Shown here piece by piece: positions 22,128 to 29,944 of a stretch of DNA of 64,000 nucleotides. Positions within the stretch are counted from its first letter, which is position 1. The number at the start of each line of letters is the position of its first letter. The notes below the pieces were generated by a model. That model was given only the letters and a program-made list of their open reading frames with translations, had not been told where the DNA came from and made no database searches. The DNA is from Streptomyces kronopolitis (GTDB taxonomy: Bacteria; Actinomycetota; Actinomycetes; Streptomycetales; Streptomycetaceae): positions 53,733 through 117,732 of the forward strand of contig NZ_BMND01000023.1 of assembly GCF_014646275.1 (NCBI RefSeq). Reading direction: 5' to 3'. The position numbers and the translations under genes were made by a program.

Positions 22128-24701
22128 TCAGCCGGCGGGCACCAGCATCGGTTCGGCGGTGAAGGCGGTGCCCGCGGCGTGGGCGTATCCGCTCAGGTCG
22201 TTGTCCAGGGCGCCTGCTCCGGCGCCGAGCCGGGTGAGCGCCTCGGCCAGCGCGGCGCGGTTGCCGCGGGTGCCGGCGGTGTCGATGCCGCCCGTGATCT
22301 TTCCGATGACCCCGCCGGGCCGCCGCGGCACGGGCCCGGACGCCTCCTCGCCCGCGGACAGCGGCTGGTCGCCGTCGGGGGCGATGGGGTCGAAGGAGAT
22401 GCCCTTCTCGTCGATGAAGCCGGTGGAGGTGCCGTGGTCCACCGGCGGCGACACCAGCCGGACCCCGAGGATCCGCCCGGGGATCAGGCCCTCCCCGGGG
22501 GCGTCCGGCTGCTCGCCCCACAGGCCGTTGGGCACACTGCCGCGCAGGACCGTACGGCCCCAGTCCGCCAGGCTCTCCGCGCCCGGGCCGCCGTCGGAGC
22601 CGTTGTAGGCGAGCCACACCCGCAGCTCGCTCTGCCGGTCCTTGAGCCGCATGGGGAGGATGTCCAGCGTGTCGTCGGTCTCGACCGGGGTGGTGCTGTC
22701 GCGGTCCAGGTACAGCCTGCTGACCGGCGCCTGGGTGTCGGCGGTGAAGGTGAAGCCGCCGCTGTCGACGAGCCACGGGGCGGTCCCGCCGCGGGTGGCC
22801 GGGGCGCCCTCACCGGTGTAGCCGCTGACCGGGGTGGTGCGGACCATGTTCTCGGGCGGCGGCAGCATGCCCTGGAAGCCGCCCCAGCCCAGGGCGGGTT
22901 CGCCGCTGCGGCGGGCCGCGCCGAAACCGATGGTGAAGGAGATGAACCAGAGGTGGACGGTGGCCTCGCCGCCGACCGCGGGCCCCCACACCCGCAGGCT
23001 GACCCCGACCTCGATGGAGATCCTGATCTTGACGAACCACACCTTGATGGTGGCGGAGACGCCGACCCTGATCCCGAGCCCCACATCGAAGTAGAACGGA
23101 TTCCACTCCAGCAGGGCGTCGAACCGAGCGCTGAGCCAGGCGCGCAGCATCCCCGACTGGAAGGTCACGTCCAGCCCGCCGCCGGCCATCAGCGACTTCG
23201 GGGTGAACGCGGCGTACGCGCTGCCGGTGATGTTGACCGTGGAGCCGACGCCCCAGGTGATGCCGGCGGGCTGCTGCTTGGGGTAGCGGGCGGGCAGCTC
23301 CCGCCCGCGCGGCAGCGCGCCGAGGAGCAGCGCGAAGTCACCGGCGTGGGCGTGCTCCCCGAACCAGAACTTCATCCCGACGCCGCCGCGCAGCTTGCAG
23401 TTCGGGTCGATGAGGAAGGTCTTCTCGGTGAAGCCCGCGCTGATGCTCAGCTCCCCGGCGGTGGGCCTCAGCGTGGCCTCGATGCCGATCTCCACCCGGG
23501 CGATCTTCTTGTCGCTCTTGGTGGGCAGTTGGGCGCCGGCCACCCCGAGCAGACTGATCGTCAGGTCCGAGCCGGTCTGCACCAGCGCCATGGCGTGGCC
23601 GCGCAGGGTCTCGAAGCAGTCGAAGGCCAGACCGGCGGCGAACCACAGATCGCCCTCCTGCGGCCGCACCCAGGGGTTGGAGCCGCCGATCAGCTCGCTC
23701 AGCACCTTGAGCGGATCGACCTCCTCGTCGTCGGCGCCGATCTCGCCCGGGTTGTCGAGGGCGATCAGGAACGGGAAGCCGCCCAGCGCGTCGGCCGACG
23801 GCACCCGCACCCGGCTGTTCCAGCCGAACCCGGCGGAGATGCCGCGCACCTGGAACAGCGGCGGCCCGAACCCGGTCTCGCTGCCCAGCGATCCGTACGC
23901 GAACAGGGACGGCTCGGCCCCGCTGCCGTCGGGCACCACGTACGCGCCCATGGCGGAGCCGTTGAACGCCCCGGTGTCCACCAGCAGCACCCCGCCGACC
24001 ACGGTCTTGTACGGCGGGGCGGCGGGCAGCGCGGTCAGCGCCCCGGCGATGCGCAGCGGCGGATTCACATAGTCGATGCTCAGCCCGTTCTCGCCGCCGG
24101 GCGTACCGATCGGCGACCAGCCGCGCACCGCCGGGGAGTCGAGCAGCCGCACGCCCTGGCGGCGGCGCGCCGGGGGGCGGGGGGCGAGGATGCCGTGCTC
24201 GGTGAGCAACGCCCTTGGCCCGCGCGCCCGTTCGCGCTCGGCGGCGGTCCGCAGACGAACCGTGGGAAGCGCCCGGCCCAGCCCGTCCAGCCGCTCCGGG
24301 TCGGCCCCCGGCACCGGGCGCCGGACGGTCAGCGGGAGGCAGCGGCCGTCGCTCACCACCCAGGCACCGGGCAGCAGTTCGGCGCCGGCCGGGGCACCGT
24401 CGACGAGCAGCAGCGCACGGCCCGCCCCCAGATCGACGGCGGCCAGCGCGCCGGTCACCAGCTCGTCCTCGCCGGTGAACTCCATGCGCACCGGCATCGG
24501 CGCCGACGACGCGGTGGTGGCGGCATGTCCGGTGACCCACAGCTCCTTGGGGTCGCACCTCGCGCCGTCGACGCGCAGCATCGTGCCGCGGAACACCAGC
24601 TCCACGGCGCCGTCACCGAGAAAGGATGCCGGGATCTCCGGGGCGCCGCCCGGCGCCGCCCGCTCAAGGATGTCCCGGATGTCTCCCACACGTACTGTCA
24701 C
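22128..24701 (-). CDS. DUF6603-like strand-rich large protein (about 857 aa)
   Basis: This is first in the four-gene run. GTG 24701 is the most plausible start (N-terminus VTVRVGDIRDILERAAPGG); an upstream frame could add 42 residues. The central part (about 480-620) is a run of alternating amphipathic strands: SAYAAFTPKSLMAGGGLDV, FDVGLGIRVGVSATIKVWF and IRISIEVGVSLRVWG. This resembles the DUF6603 family as I remember it, and also a beta-barrel or beta-solenoid. There is no signal peptide or membrane helix. The C-terminus is Gly/Asp-rich with predicted loops. The function is unknown. Confidence 0.75.
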   Translation of the reverse strand: MTVRVGDIRDILERAAPGGAPEIPASFLGDGAVELVFRGTMLRVDGARCDPKELWVTGHAATTASSAPMPVRMEFTGEDELVTGALAAVDLGAGRALLLVDGAPAGAELLPGAWVVSDGRCLPLTVRRPVPGADPERLDGLGRALPTVRLRTAAERERARGPRALLTEHGILAPRPPARRRQGVRLLDSPAVRGWSPIGTPGGENGLSIDYVNPPLRIAGALTALPAAPPYKTVVGGVLLVDTGAFNGSAMGAYVVPDGSGAEPSLFAYGSLGSETGFGPPLFQVRGISAGFGWNSRVRVPSADALGGFPFLIALDNPGEIGADDEEVDPLKVLSELIGGSNPWVRPQEGDLWFAAGLAFDCFETLRGHAMALVQTGSDLTISLLGVAGAQLPTKSDKKIARVEIGIEATLRPTAGELSISAGFTEKTFLIDPNCKLRGGVGMKFWFGEHAHAGDFALLLGALPRGRELPARYPKQQPAGITWGVGSTVNITGSAYAAFTPKSLMAGGGLDVTFQSGMLRAWLSARFDALLEWNPFYFDVGLGIRVGVSATIKVWFVKIRISIEVGVSLRVWGPAVGGEATVHLWFISFTIGFGAARRSGEPALGWGGFQGMLPPPENMVRTTPVSGYTGEGAPATRGGTAPWLVDSGGFTFTADTQAPVSRLYLDRDSTTPVETDDTLDILPMRLKDRQSELRVWLAYNGSDGGPGAESLADWGRTVLRGSVPNGLWGEQPDAPGEGLIPGRILGVRLVSPPVDHGTSTGFIDEKGISFDPIAPDGDQPLSAGEEASGPVPRRPGGVIGKITGGIDTAGTRGNRAALAEALTRLGAGAGALDNDLSGYAHAAGTAFTAEPMLVPAG

Positions 24702-25165
24702 AGCTTCCAGCCCCCGAACCACGCAGAAGGGATAGACAGACCAGACGAGGCCCAGCGGCAGGAAACTCGCATACCCGGCGCGGAACCTCGCCCACTGTGT
24801 CCGGTATGCGGCAGGCGGCACAACCACGCCCGCCCGACTTGGCCGGAAGCCCCCACCCGCGGCGCGAAATCACCGAACGTGACCGAACGACGACGGAACG
24901 TTTCTGGCGCCGGCCGGGGCGCGGGCGCGGATGCGAGTGCGGGTACGGCGAGGACGACACCCCTCCCACTCGCCACTACAGCAACAGCTTCCCGCTTGTC
25001 CCATTTAACTCCCGGCCGCCGCCGAGCCATGCACCGGCGGAATTCCGTGCGCTTTCCGGACCCGAATCCGGGCCCCCGAAGAACGACGGAACCCGCCTCG
25101 CGAAGCCGCCGAACCACCCCCCATATCCCATATCCCAGGAAGCGGCCACCCCCTCACACAGACAC
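24702..25165. other. Gap between the large-protein run and the Lsr2 gene; no gene seen
   Basis: About 460 bp with somewhat lower GC and no codon-biased frame. It must contain the promoter of the four-gene run on the minus strand, since a terminator isolates it from lsr2. I see no confident -35/-10 pair. Confidence 0.5.
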
Positions 25166-25199
25166 CCGCCGGGACCCCCGTCCACAGGGGCCCCGGCGG
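25166..25199 (-). terminator. Terminator downstream of the Lsr2-family gene
   Basis: CCGCCGGGACCCC pairs with GGGGCCCCGGCGG in a 13-bp stem. The single non-Watson-Crick pair is a G-U pair on the minus-strand RNA. It lies 45 nt past the stop and separates lsr2 from the large-protein run. Confidence 0.65.
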
Positions 25200-25243
25200 A
25201 TTTCCGCGCCTTCCGGCTCTTCCTTCTCTCCCGGATTTACCGG

Positions 25244-25570
25244 CTATTTCTTGTCCTGCGCGTAGGCCTCACGAATGGAGGCGGGCACCCGGCCGCGCTC
25301 GCTGACCTCGTACCCCTTCGACTTCGCCCAGGCCCTGATGGCGGCGGTGTCCTCCCCGCTCGCCGCCTGCTGCCGCGACTTCCTCGACTTACGCGTCCGG
25401 CGGCCCACCCGCGTGAACGGCGCGACGGCCTCCAGCAGCTTGTCGTAGCTGTCCGGGCCCAGGTCGACCTCGTAAGTGACGCCGTCAAGAGACAAGGTGT
25501 GCGTGCTGACCTCGGCGGTCTCTTCACCCGTGAGATCATCCGCGTAGATGGTGATTACTTTCTGTGCCAT
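25244..25570 (-). CDS. Lsr2-family nucleoid-associated silencer
   Basis: A 108-residue protein starting MAQKVITIYADDLTGEETA, the Lsr2 N-terminal dimerisation beta-hairpin domain (1-60). A basic linker (RRTRKSRKSRQQ) follows, then the DNA-binding domain (70-108) with IRAWAKSKGYEVSERGRVPASI, which contains the minor-groove RGR hook. Lsr2 coats AT-rich, often acquired, DNA and silences it. Streptomyces usually have two paralogues, Lsr2 and LsrL, and I cannot tell which this is. It lies between the large-protein run and the RiPP operon. TAAAAT lies 7 nt before the ATG, so the mRNA may be leaderless. Confidence 0.93.
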   Translation of the reverse strand: MAQKVITIYADDLTGEETAEVSTHTLSLDGVTYEVDLGPDSYDKLLEAVAPFTRVGRRTRKSRKSRQQAASGEDTAAIRAWAKSKGYEVSERGRVPASIREAYAQDKK

Positions 25571-25676
25571 ACCGCGATTTTACGTGCCCCCGGCGAAATC
25601 ACCGCATCGCGGATCCGACGGGTCAGTTTCGGATTCGTGAGGGGGATATTGCGGGCCGCGCATTGGCGTCCGTCGC

Positions 25677-26846
25677 TCACACGAGAGGCTGTTGCCAGAT
25701 GAGCAGCGGGTGGTCCTCGACCCAGTAGGTGTGGGCCCGGTCCGTGATGTGGAGGCGCACGGCGGAGATGTCGGGGCTTCCCGCGTCCTGCCACGCGGCC
25801 AGTGCCCGTTCGATGTCGTCCCACAGCGCCACGGGACCGCCCTGGCGGACCGTCCAGGCGTCGCCGGCCGCGGTGAACTCGGCGAAGGACTCGCGGGCCG
25901 GATCGAAGACGTACCGGAGCGGGGCGCCTTCGCGCGTCGCGGCGCGGACGAACTGCGCCCCTGGGGCGATGAGTTGGGCGAGGAAAGCAGGCATCCAGTC
26001 TTCCAGCAGGGTGGGCGGGAACTCCGTCCGCCGCTCGCTGTCGGCGTAGGCCGTGCGGGCCGACAGGTCCCCGGTGACCGGTGGTGCGGCCTGGGACCGT
26101 GCCTGCATGAAGGAGGAGGGGCCGGTGATCCTGCCCTCGGCGGTGCCGTCCGCGCCCACGACGACCCTGGCCAGGCCCGTGCCGTAGCCCCAGGAGCCGC
26201 CGACGGTGGCCAGGACGATGCCGCCCGGCTCGGTCTGCCTGAGCCAGGTGTAGGGGATGCGGCGGACGGCGCAGGTCGCGATGACACGGTCGTACGGCGC
26301 ACGGCGGGGATGGCCGAGGAGCCCGTCCCCGGTCACGGTCCAGGTCTCGAATCCGGCCGTCCCCAACGCGGCGTCCGCACGGGCCGACACGGCGGGGTCG
26401 ACCTCCACCGTCGTCACGTTGTCCTCGCCGAGCCGGTGGCACATCAGGGCCGAGGAATACCCGGTGCCGGTGCCGATCTCCAGCACGCGGTGGCCGTCTT
26501 CGACCTCCAGGCGCTCGATCATGTCCAGCACGGTGACCGGGGTGGTGGAGGACGACGTGGGCGAGCCCGTCACGAGGTCGCCGGCCTGGTCGGCGGTCAG
26601 GTGTCCGTCGAGCTGCGTGGTCAGGGACCGGTCGCTGTAGGCGATCTCCACCCACTCGGCGGGATCGGACCCGAGCGCGGTGACCGGCCGCCAGCGGCCG
26701 CCCTCCTCGGGCAGGAACACTCCGGGATGCAGGAACAGCTCACGGGGAACGGCCTCCACCGCCGCTCGCCATGCGGGAGTGGTGAGGACTCCGGCCTTCT
26801 CCAGCCGGTCGGCGAGCGCACGCCGCTCGGGCGCGGTGTCAGTCAT
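25677..26846 (-). CDS. tgmC: PIMT-like methyltransferase of ATP-grasp RiPP system
   Basis: A 389-residue protein with a protein-L-isoaspartate O-methyltransferase core: motif I VLEIGTGTGYSSALM near residue 120, VTTVEVDPAVSARA, and APYDRVIATCAVRRIP. The N-terminus (LADRLEKAGVLTTPAWRAAV) and extended C-terminal domain with YWVEDHPLLIW are typical of the family coupled to ATP-grasp peptide maturases. Homologues methylate an Asp side chain of the modified peptide, leading to aspartimide as in fuscimiditide. It overlaps tgmB by 8 nt. The aspartimide outcome is inference from family. Confidence 0.88.
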   Translation of the reverse strand: MTDTAPERRALADRLEKAGVLTTPAWRAAVEAVPRELFLHPGVFLPEEGGRWRPVTALGSDPAEWVEIAYSDRSLTTQLDGHLTADQAGDLVTGSPTSSSTTPVTVLDMIERLEVEDGHRVLEIGTGTGYSSALMCHRLGEDNVTTVEVDPAVSARADAALGTAGFETWTVTGDGLLGHPRRAPYDRVIATCAVRRIPYTWLRQTEPGGIVLATVGGSWGYGTGLARVVVGADGTAEGRITGPSSFMQARSQAAPPVTGDLSARTAYADSERRTEFPPTLLEDWMPAFLAQLIAPGAQFVRAATREGAPLRYVFDPARESFAEFTAAGDAWTVRQGGPVALWDDIERALAAWQDAGSPDISAVRLHITDRAHTYWVEDHPLLIWQQPLV

Positions 26847-27807
26847 GGGTACTCCCTTGCGTCAGCAGTTCGGCGAATGCGGCGGACATGTCGAGCCCGG
26901 TCGGCCCTTCCAGCCACCCCCATTGGCCGTTCGGGTTCAGCTCCAGCCACCAGTGGTCCCCCGCCCGGTCCACGGCGAGGTCGAAGCTCCCGGACACCAG
27001 CCCGAAGTGATCCAGGAAGGAGAGAAGTGCCGCGCTCAGGCGGGCGGGCAGGTCTGTCACGGCGTAGGAGAGCGCGGAGTAGTCCTTGCGCCAGTCCAGC
27101 AGGCCGGAGTCGATGCGTACGGCGAAGATCTGCCGGCCGACCACCAGAACCCGCACGTCGGCGGCCTTGTGCACGCGGGCCTGGAACAGGTGCGGTGTCA
27201 CGCGCACGCGGTCGTCGATCTCATCCGCCGTGACCGGATCCGCCCATCCCGTCACCGGGACTCCGTCCCGCTCGTACGGGGTCCACCGCAGTGTCTTGTA
27301 GATCACCTGGTCATGGTCATCAATGAACGCCCTTGCTTCGGCTGGGTCGTTGGTGACCAACGTGGGTGGCACGGTGAGGCCGAGCCGCTGGGCGACGGCG
27401 AGTTGTGCGGGTTTGTAGTCGGCGGCGGCGTTGCGGAGCGGGTGGTTGACCCACAGCGGGCCGTCGAGCGCGTAGAGGGTGCCGCCGAGCCCGTGGCGCA
27501 CCTGCGCGGCCGCGAACCGCGCGTCGTCCTCGCTCAGGTAGGGGAAAGCGGGCCAGACGGGGCGGCGCCAGTACACCGCCCGCACACGGGTCAGATCGGC
27601 GGTTCTCGACCGGGTACGCACCTGCCCGGCCACGGGAGCCGGGCAGGCACCGAACCGAGCCGAGACCGTCAGGCCCGCACCGATGTCGGAGGGATCGACC
27701 CTGGCCACCGGTACGCCGCGCCGGTTGAGTTCAGTGATCACCATGTCGGCGGTGACATCGTCCGCCTCGGTGACCACGAGAACCGGCCTCTCCTCGGTCA
27801 CGGCCAT
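26839..27807 (-). CDS. tgmB: ATP-grasp ribosomal peptide maturase (graspetide ligase)
   Basis: A 322-residue ATP-grasp enzyme of the MvdD/TgmB type. It contains ADMVITELNRRGVPVARVDP at the N-terminus, YWRRPVWPAFPYL, the ATP-binding VIYKTLRW segment, and the metal/ATP site GSFDLAVDRAGDHWWLELN followed by PNGQWGWLE. These enzymes activate Asp/Glu side chains and join them to Ser/Thr hydroxyls (esters) or Lys amines in a precursor peptide. The stop of the precursor gene and this ATG share one nucleotide (TGATG), so translation is coupled. Confidence 0.93.
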   Translation of the reverse strand: MAVTEERPVLVVTEADDVTADMVITELNRRGVPVARVDPSDIGAGLTVSARFGACPAPVAGQVRTRSRTADLTRVRAVYWRRPVWPAFPYLSEDDARFAAAQVRHGLGGTLYALDGPLWVNHPLRNAAADYKPAQLAVAQRLGLTVPPTLVTNDPAEARAFIDDHDQVIYKTLRWTPYERDGVPVTGWADPVTADEIDDRVRVTPHLFQARVHKAADVRVLVVGRQIFAVRIDSGLLDWRKDYSALSYAVTDLPARLSAALLSFLDHFGLVSGSFDLAVDRAGDHWWLELNPNGQWGWLEGPTGLDMSAAFAELLTQGSTHD

Positions 27808-28097
27808 CAGTCCTGCGTGCTGTCCTGGTCGTGGCCCTGGTCGTTCTGCGAGTCCGCATTCGTGGTCGTCGAGGTCTCGGTACCGGAGCTGGTGCCGTGC
27901 TTGCCCATCTCGACGATGTCGCCGGCACGGTCACGGAAGACGCCGAGCTGCGTGGCGGGGTCGATGGCGACGGTGGCGTGCGGGCGGCGAACGGTGTTCG
28001 GATACGGCGCGAGCCGGTCGGCGCCCCAGGGACGGGTCGCGTTCGCGGTCGTCTCGGTCGCCTGAGTCGTCTTGGCGGTTTCGGTGGTCGCGATCAT
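27807..28097 (-). CDS. tgmA: Graspetide precursor peptide
   Basis: This 96-residue peptide has a Thr-rich N-terminus, a conserved leader segment (RPWGADRLAPYP, then TVAIDPATQLGVF) and the hallmark DIVEMGKHGTS at 60-70. The tail has hydroxyl donors first (Thr/Ser 69-79) and acidic acceptors after (Asp82, 86, 90, 92, 96; the first three spaced by four). That order suits multiple side-chain ester bonds made by the ATP-grasp ligase. ATG 28097 has AAGGAG 8 nt upstream and overlaps the preceding stop (ATGA). The exact cleavage site and ring pattern cannot be read from sequence. Confidence 0.92.
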   Translation of the reverse strand: MIATTETAKTTQATETTANATRPWGADRLAPYPNTVRRPHATVAIDPATQLGVFRDRAGDIVEMGKHGTSSGTETSTTTNADSQNDQGHDQDSTQD

Positions 28098-28378
28098 TGC
28101 TCGATCTCCTTCTTTTGTCGGGCCCGGCCCGGTGTGGGCTCGGGGAGGGCCTGTCCGTGGCGACGGACAGGCCCACGAGCGGAGTGACCGCCCCGTCCGC
28201 GCCGGTGGCGGAGGGGCCTGTCGTCCGGATCGAGGGCGCCGGAACGGGGGATGTGGACCACGCCGGATGTCACGTCCAGCGCGCCCCCGTATGGCGTCCA
28301 CGGCCCCTGGGGGCTGTTCTCGTACGGCGTTCCGGCAAAGGGGGCAGCGGCGGTCTCGCGCACGGCCGGGAGACCCAC
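28094..28378 (-). CDS. Small unknown protein in the graspetide operon (94 aa)
   Basis: Starts at GTG 28378, overlapping the TAG of the previous gene, and ends in the ATGA overlap with the precursor gene. The sequence has an aromatic/Pro-rich front (AGTPYENSPQGPWTPYGG, then DVTSGVVHIPRSG) and a basic back (RHRRGRGGHSARG). There is no signal peptide or known domain. Tight coupling on both sides is the main evidence that it is real. It may be a second secreted peptide, a leader-binding protein or an inhibitor. Confidence 0.65.
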   Translation of the reverse strand: MGLPAVRETAAAPFAGTPYENSPQGPWTPYGGALDVTSGVVHIPRSGALDPDDRPLRHRRGRGGHSARGPVRRHGQALPEPTPGRARQKKEIEQ

Positions 28379-28524
28379 TACGCCTCCTCCCCCTCGACCG
28401 GCACTCCGTCGTGCTGGGGATGCCGCCTCAGCAGCACGCGGCAGTCGACGGCCTTCGACTTGTCGCCGCGCCGCACCGCGTCCGCCAGTTCGGCTCGCAG
28501 CGTCCGGCACTCGTCGCAGTTCAC
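28378..28524 (-). CDS. Small CxxC protein in the graspetide operon (48 aa)
   Basis: GTG 28524 overlaps the TGA of the gene before it (GTGA), and the TAG overlaps the next GTG. The protein begins VNCDECRTLRAELADAVRRG and has a further Cys in KAVDCRVLLRRH, so a CxxC plus a third Cys and nearby His could bind zinc. The rest is a charged helix. I know no family. Strong G/C third positions and coupling at both ends support it. Confidence 0.7.
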   Translation of the reverse strand: MNCDECRTLRAELADAVRRGDKSKAVDCRVLLRRHPQHDGVPVEGEEA

Positions 28525-28754
28525 AACGACCGCCCCAGCGGCCCGTACTGCTGCCACCGCGCGTAGTCCCGATGCATACGCGCCCGAAGGCTCGTCAACG
28601 CCTCGCTGTCCGAGTCGGTGTCGGCGTCAGCGTCTCTGCCCCGCTCGTGTTCCGGGTGGTCGTCGGGGCCGGTTGTTTCGTCTGCCGGCTCGTCCGTGCC
28701 GCTGCGGTGCCGAGCCGCCGCAGGGCGGTCGGGGGGAGTCTGCCTCTGCGACAA
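28521..28754 (-). CDS. Small acidic protein, first gene of the graspetide operon (77 aa)
   Basis: The start is TTG 28754 with GAGAGGAG 7 nt upstream. The first 50 residues are a low-complexity acidic Asp/Glu/His stretch (DEPADETTGPDDHPEHERG). They are followed by a short helix SLRARMHRDYARWQQYGPLG. There is no known family. It opens a six-gene chain of stop/start overlaps leading to the precursor, ligase and methyltransferase. The promoter lies in the 107-bp gap shared with the divergent XRE regulator. Confidence 0.65.
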   Translation of the reverse strand: MSQRQTPPDRPAAARHRSGTDEPADETTGPDDHPEHERGRDADADTDSDSEALTSLRARMHRDYARWQQYGPLGRSL

Positions 28755-28861
28755 CGACCGCTCCTCTCTGTAGTCATTCCACTACCGGGACGACTCAGGC
28801 TGGCCTACAGTCGGAAGCCGTTCAACTTGTCAGAGATGGAGGAAGCGTTGGTGAAAGCTCC

Positions 28862-29698
28862 TTGAATCGCAAGGAATTGACGCCGGACCACAGCCCTCGG
28901 GAAGCCTTCGGGGCGCGTCTACGCAGCTCGCGGGAGGCACGCGGCTGGACGCAGGAGGAGCTTGCAGAGCGTCTGGGGTATTCCAGTACACACGTGTCAG
29001 CGGTCGAAACTGGTCGCAAGCCCCCGACCTTGCGCTTTTCGCGCAGTGCCGACCGCGTATTCGGCATCGCAGGCACCGTGGACACCTTCGAGCGGCAGTT
29101 CCGCGAGATCCAGCACGGCAGCCTGCTGGAGGGCTTCCCGGAGTACGTCGGCTACGAGGGCCGCGCGGCGGAGATCCGGCTGTACGAAGTGGGCGTCATT
29201 CCGGGTCTGTTGCAGACACCGGAGTATGCGTCCGTAATCGTCGAAAGCGCCGTCAAACGCGGAGCGATCGCGCCCGAGCAGGCGGACGAGCGGTTGTCGC
29301 TCGTGACGGAACGGCAAGCGGCGCTGGTACGTACGCCTCCGCCCCTGGTCTTCGTGGTGCTGGACGAGAGCTGCCTACGTCGGCCCGTCGGCGGACCGGC
29401 TGTCATGGAAGCGCAGTTGGAGAGCTTGATCGAGTTCGCCGAGCTGCCGAACACGGTGCTCCACATCGCCCCGTTCGACATGGGGGAACGCCGCCCGCTC
29501 AGCCTCCCGATCACGGTGCTGACACTGTCGGATCGCTCGCTCATGTCGTACGCGGAGTCGTCGCAACGAGGCCATCTCGAGCGGGAAAGTACCTCGGTGC
29601 TGCCCATACTGACGGCCTACCATCAGCTACAGGCCGGCGCCCTCTCCCAGGCGGCGACCGTAGCCATGATCAATGAGTTGCGAAAGGGCACCCCGTGA
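28862..29698 (+). CDS. XRE-family regulator with DUF5753-type domain
   Basis: A 278-residue protein starting at TTG 28862. Residues 10-70 form a helix-turn-helix: FGARLRSSREARGWTQEELA then AERLGYSSTHVSAVETGRK. Residues 95-270 are the C-terminal domain common to Streptomyces XRE/DUF397 pairs (DUF5753), with EIRLYEVGVIPGLLQTPEYA and VVLDESCLRRPVGG. The paired DUF397 gene overlaps by GTGA. It diverges from the graspetide operon and may regulate it. GC is slightly lower than in core genes. The TTG start is uncertain; no ATG/GTG alternative is in frame nearby. Confidence 0.88.
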   Translation: MNRKELTPDHSPREAFGARLRSSREARGWTQEELAERLGYSSTHVSAVETGRKPPTLRFSRSADRVFGIAGTVDTFERQFREIQHGSLLEGFPEYVGYEGRAAEIRLYEVGVIPGLLQTPEYASVIVESAVKRGAIAPEQADERLSLVTERQAALVRTPPPLVFVVLDESCLRRPVGGPAVMEAQLESLIEFAELPNTVLHIAPFDMGERRPLSLPITVLTLSDRSLMSYAESSQRGHLERESTSVLPILTAYHQLQAGALSQAATVAMINELRKGTP

Positions 29699-29892
29699 CC
29701 GAATCCCTCCGCTGGATCAAATCCTCGTACAGCGAAAACGGCGGACAGTGCATCGAGTGGGCACCGGAGCACGCGGCGGCCACCGGTGAGTTCCTGGTCC
29801 GTGACAGCAAGGACCCGCACGGCCCCGCTCTCGCCTTCCCCGCTCAGCAGTGGTCGCACTTCGTCGAGTACGCGAAGGCACAGGCCGTCTGA
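29695..29892 (+). CDS. DUF397 domain protein
   Basis: This 65-residue protein reads LRWIKSSYSENGGQCIEWAP and VRDSKDPHGPALAFPAQQW, the standard DUF397 pattern. These small proteins are the partners of XRE regulators in Streptomyces; the Scr1/Scr2-type pairs act as antagonist and regulator. Its GTG overlaps the regulator's TGA, so the two are made together. Confidence 0.95.
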   Translation: MTESLRWIKSSYSENGGQCIEWAPEHAAATGEFLVRDSKDPHGPALAFPAQQWSHFVEYAKAQAV

Positions 29893-29912
29893 ACCCCCAT
29901 CCACGACACCCC

Positions 29913-29944
29913 AGGGCCCTCCCGGGCATCCCCGGGAGGGCCCT
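29913..29944. terminator. Bidirectional terminator
   Basis: AGGGCCCTCCCGGG, CATC loop and exact complement form a 14-bp stem. It sits between the DUF397 gene and the convergent NUDIX gene and touches the latter's stop. Confidence 0.85.

Noticed and set aside
24734..25243. Possible small gene between the large-protein run and lsr2
   Set aside because: Frames here lack ribosome-binding sites and codon bias. The apparent peptides are Pro/Arg-rich noise.
14502..25243. Integrated phage or insertion element
   Set aside because: No integrase, transposase, terminal inverted repeats, att-like direct repeats or tRNA gene were seen at either end of the block.
21951..25265. 1104-residue plus-strand frame
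   Set aside because: It is antisense to the DUF6603-like gene and runs through the intergenic gap into lsr2. No domain seen.
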